From Prostheceraeus crozeri (Eukaryota; Platyhelminthes; Polycladida; Euryleptidae), in NCBI GenBank assembly GCA_907163375.1, contig CAJQUW010001805.1, positions 62,001-126,000 of the forward strand: a stretch of DNA of 64,000 bases, read 5' to 3'. Made by a program: the position numbers and the translations under genes. Positions 61,193 to 64,000 of this stretch are shown one piece after another. Position 1 is the stretch's first letter, and every line of letters begins with the position of its first letter. A model generated the notes under the pieces. It ran no database searches. It saw only the letters and a program-made list of their open reading frames with translations, and had not been told where the DNA came from.

Positions 61193-63060
61193 TTAACCCT
61201 TACCATACCAAGCCTGGACATTTTTGTCCACCTATTTTTAAAAGTTGCGATAAATTTGTTCAAGTGCATTTCAGATATAGAACTGCTCCATGTTTAACTA
61301 TTATACAGTGCAGTTTCCGGCAGTATAATATTCATACCTCAGTGATGTTTATTTTTTTGTCAGGAGAGTATTGTTTTCTAAAGTGGACATTTTTGGCCAG
61401 GCTTGGTATTCCACGTAGCAAAAATTGTCTTGCAGTGAAAATTTTAATTGCAGTATATCACCTGATGAAAGGGTTGATATTGTTAGCAATACCTCGTATG
61501 ACGAGCAGATGTTGTCAGTGACAATTATGGATGCATAGCTATCTGACAATAACTTTTTCTTTTCTTCCTGCGACCATAGAATACCTATCGTCCTGCGTCA
61601 AGCTACACTCAAATATCTATGCATCGTTCACCCCTGACAACCAGCATTGATTGCGCTTTAGCTGTATTCGGCAGTTGATCAACAGGCAGTTCATTCTGTT
61701 TACTTTCATAGAATGATGAGGAGGCGGTTCAGCGCACAGGAGGTAGCAGATCAGATTTTTCATGACGACGATTCTAGTGAAGATGAAGAGGACATTTTTA
61801 GAGACCAATGAATCTGATATTGACGATATCGTTTCTGTGGCAGATTTATCAGATGATGACTTTAGCAACGATATTGATGAAGATGGGGACGGAAATGGTA
61901 TCGAAAGGAAAGTTTTTGGCAGAAATGGTTATCAATGGGGAACAAATCGGCCACATACTGCTTCATTTAGACTGAGGAACACAGTCCGAATGCCACTCGG
62001 ATTGAGTCAATGTGTTGCAGGTTGCGAAGATATCTCTGATTTTTTCTTCTACTTCATGACACCTTCCATTTCGCAGAAGATCGCACTATATACAAGCAAA
62101 AGGATGCCTGATAACGAACCGGAAGTGACAGAGGATGAGATCAATGCATATTTTGGCCTACTGATTTTATTCGGTGTAACAAAGAAACACGACGTCTTCA
62201 TTCCAGAGATTTGGTCCAAAACATCATGTCACTTTCTCCCTATTGCCGCTCTCGCAATGAGTCGTAACAGATTCCAAGCAATTAGTCGCAATTTATGTCT
62301 GGATGACTTTGATACAAGACATCAAAGAGACAACGGCTCAGACAAATTCTTCAAAGCACGAGAGGTATTTGAAACTGTGAGGAAAAGATTGGTGGTTGAG
62401 ATTGAGCCATCTGAACAACTGTGTATTGATGAGACACTCTACGCATTTCGAGGTAAGAGTCGGTTCCGGCAGTACATGCCGAGTAAGCCATCTAAGTATG
62501 GCATCAAATACTGGAACATCTGTGACGTGCAGACCGGATATGTCTTGGACACAAATGTATATCTGGGAAAAACTGATGAGAAGAGAGGAGAAAATGTGGC
62601 TGAAAATGTTGTATTGAAATTGGTGAGACCATTCATCAGAACTGGACGCGGAATCACTTGTGACAATTACTTTACAAGTATCTCACTTGCAGATAAACTA
62701 TGGAGAGATGGGCTCACAATCGTCGGCACACTTCGCAAAAACAAGGCTGAGATACCGAAGCAACTACTGCCGCATAAGGATCGGGATGAATACTCGAGCA
62801 AGTTTATCTTTGATGGTCCGAAGACGATGGTTTCACATGTTCCAAAGAAAAACAAAGCGGTGATACTACTCAGCACTCAGCATCATTCAACAACTGTAGT
62901 CCATACCGAGACCAAGAAACCGGACATCATTGCTTGTTACAACAGTTGCAAAGGCGCCGTTGATTCTTTTGACCAAAAAGTGGAGAAACCCCCTATACTA
63001 CCTCCTTGATCTAATTGTCACCAACAGTGTCATTCTTCTGAAGATGAAGAACCCCCCGAT
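61193..63060 (+). mobile_element. piggyBac transposon, 3'-truncated (piggyBac-2)
   Basis: The left end is TTAACCCTTACCATACCAAG at 61193. A subterminal inverted copy, ggccaggcttggtattcc with preceding gtggacattttt, lies at about 61383-61412. The transposase gene follows. The right end is missing, and the sequence changes to LINE-like 5' sequence around 63060-63090. That boundary is approximate. Confidence 0.75.
61712..63060 (+). pseudogene. piggyBac transposase, frameshifted and 3'-truncated
   Basis: The likely start is MMRRRFSAQEVADQIF at 61712. A frameshift in the T run near 61797 separates it from the main frame (ETNESDIDDIVSV). The DDD core is present: LCIDETLYAFRGKSRF (about 62420), ITCDNYFTSISLAD (about 62653) and, at the end, SCKGAVDSFDQK (about 62944). 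After that a frame change near 62980 leads into KWRNPLYYLLDLIVTNSVI, and the protein fades near 63060 without the C-terminal cysteine-rich domain. It belongs to a different piggyBac family from the element at 40561, judged by its ends and sequence. Confidence 0.75.
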
Positions 63061-63364
63061 AATAATGCAAAATTTAATTTTAATGCACATTCGCTTCCTT
63101 AGCGTCTGCCGGGGCGGTCGTGTCTCGTGCGTGGCGTTCATCGGCGGCAAAGGCAGACCCTTTAGTCTCAGTTCTTTCGGCTGTCAGTGTGCTATCGACA
63201 TACCAGACTCACCCTTCCGGATCCAGTTATTGGTGCTGAGTGTATTATTCACCTTCGCTTGTCCGTGATTCGGGATTTTTCATCGTTTTTGTGGATTAAC
63301 TCCGATTCTTGGCGAAATCTCTATTGTGCTTCATCACATTTGCGCTTCTGCAGTATAAATCAGC
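63061..63364 (+). other. probable LINE 5' untranslated region
   Basis: This GC-richer stretch lies between the decayed piggyBac gene and the LINE start codon. No terminus could be fixed. Confidence 0.45.
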
Positions 63365-64000
63365 ATGTATCCCCTTGTCAGTTGTCAGTCCTCTAGCCAA
63401 ATACCAAACTTTTCCCTATCATCGCAGCGCCTGTGCTACTCTCGCGAAGACCTGCTAAAACTGCGTTCTCCCAATTTCTCCTTACCAAGGTGTATTAGAC
63501 GCAAACTGTGGTTCCTGAAGATCCGACGACTCCCACCGCTGACTGCTGATGACGTCACAACTCAAGAAGGGGAAAACTCGCCACATGGCGATCAACAGAA
63601 TGGGGCCTCTCCGCGCACTCAATCTTCGTATTCAACTGTCCTTGAACGACCTATCCCAGTCATCATTTCTCACCGCCGATCTGCAATCTCTTCCTTCGCT
63701 TCCCACCAACCACGTTATCGTACATTACGCAATGTGCCTATTACCAACTTCAAAAAATCCTCATTTTCACGTCGACCTCCCAATGTATTAATAACTAATA
63801 TTCGATCTATTGTCAACAAAGTCGATGAAATATCTATCAAACTTTCCGAATTTACGCCAGATATCGCTGTCTTGTGTGAATCTTGGCTCGATGACTCGAT
63901 TCCTGACATTGCAGTTGCTTGCAGAGATTATCGTATCATCCGAAAAGACCGCAATCGAGCTGGAGGTGGTATACTGTGTTATGTGCGAGAATTTCTCAAT
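63365..64000 (+). CDS. CR1/jockey-type LINE ORF, endonuclease start, runs off window
   Basis: An uninterrupted frame of 212 codons runs from the ATG at 63365 (MYPLVSCQSSSQI) to the window end. The N-terminal segment LCYSREDLLKLRSP resembles the start of ORFs in CR1-like LINEs. Then the apurinic endonuclease begins: NVLITNIRSIVNKVDEI (about 63782-63832) with the catalytic Asn, DIAVLCESWLDD (about 63860-63895) with the catalytic Glu, and GGGILCYVRE near the end. The enzyme would nick target DNA for target-primed reverse transcription. No stop or frameshift was seen in this part, so the copy may be young. The RT domain lies outside the window. Confidence 0.82.
   Translation, partial: MYPLVSCQSSSQIPNFSLSSQRLCYSREDLLKLRSPNFSLPRCIRRKLWFLKIRRLPPLTADDVTTQEGENSPHGDQQNGASPRTQSSYSTVLERPIPVIISHRRSAISSFASHQPRYRTLRNVPITNFKKSSFSRRPPNVLITNIRSIVNKVDEISIKLSEFTPDIAVLCESWLDDSIPDIAVACRDYRIIRKDRNRAGGGILCYVREFLN

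Noticed and set aside
1-64000. tRNA, rRNA, CRISPR array or host protein-coding gene
   Set aside because: No box A/box B pair, rRNA core, regular spacer array or host gene family was recognised on either strand.

Overview
This is a transposon graveyard from an animal genome, probably a marine invertebrate. The evidence is AT-rich DNA, GT-AG introns inside transposase genes, many families typical of invertebrates (hAT, piggyBac, PIF/Harbinger, Merlin, pogo, YR elements, copia, gypsy, RTE/CR1-like LINEs), and a recurrent TAGGCCTA motif that I associate loosely with echinoderm- or hemichordate-like genomes. The species is not determined. I found no host gene, tRNA or rRNA.

Layout. 1-2647: 3' part of a hAT element that appears to sit inside the primer-binding site of a Ty1/copia element (2648-7220). 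7461-7849: piggyBac-type MITE. 7934-12125: Ty3/gypsy-like LTR element with two LTRs and a 5-bp target duplication. 12642-13675: broken pogo/Tigger transposase with a PHD-like finger. 13676-22620: mostly unannotated DNA with microsatellites, a diverged duplication, a palindromic MITE and a 5'-truncated LINE with target duplication. 22621-24466: broken tyrosine-recombinase (Crypton-like) gene. 25450-30158: a second gypsy element with LTRs that look identical. 31404-32615: hAT remnant. 32759-33213: 3-copy tandem repeat. 33596-33941: second piggyBac-type MITE. 34874-36895: nearly intact hAT. 37663-38504: non-autonomous hAT. 39283-40445: complete Merlin element. 40561-47991: piggyBac element interrupted by a 4-kb hAT-like element. 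48718-53724: nearly intact two-gene Harbinger element. 55673-60210: two-gene DNA transposon of unassigned superfamily. 60719-61192: orphan reading frame cut by a second piggyBac element (61193 to about 63060). 63365-64000: open 5' end of a CR1/jockey-type LINE that runs off the window.

How the parts relate. The window records several insertion layers: hAT into copia, hAT into piggyBac, piggyBac into an orphan transposase-like gene, and LINE next to or into piggyBac. Two elements (Harbinger and 55673-60210) carry a DNA-binding partner gene with a transposase gene. In Harbinger the two genes lie on opposite strands with interleaved exons. The best candidates for recent or current activity are Merlin (intact open frame, perfect 42-bp ends, exact 8-bp duplication), Harbinger (one frameshift near the transposase C-terminus) and the LINE at the right edge.

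Limits. Everything was read by eye. Superfamily names rest on recognised motifs, ends and target duplications, not on database searches.
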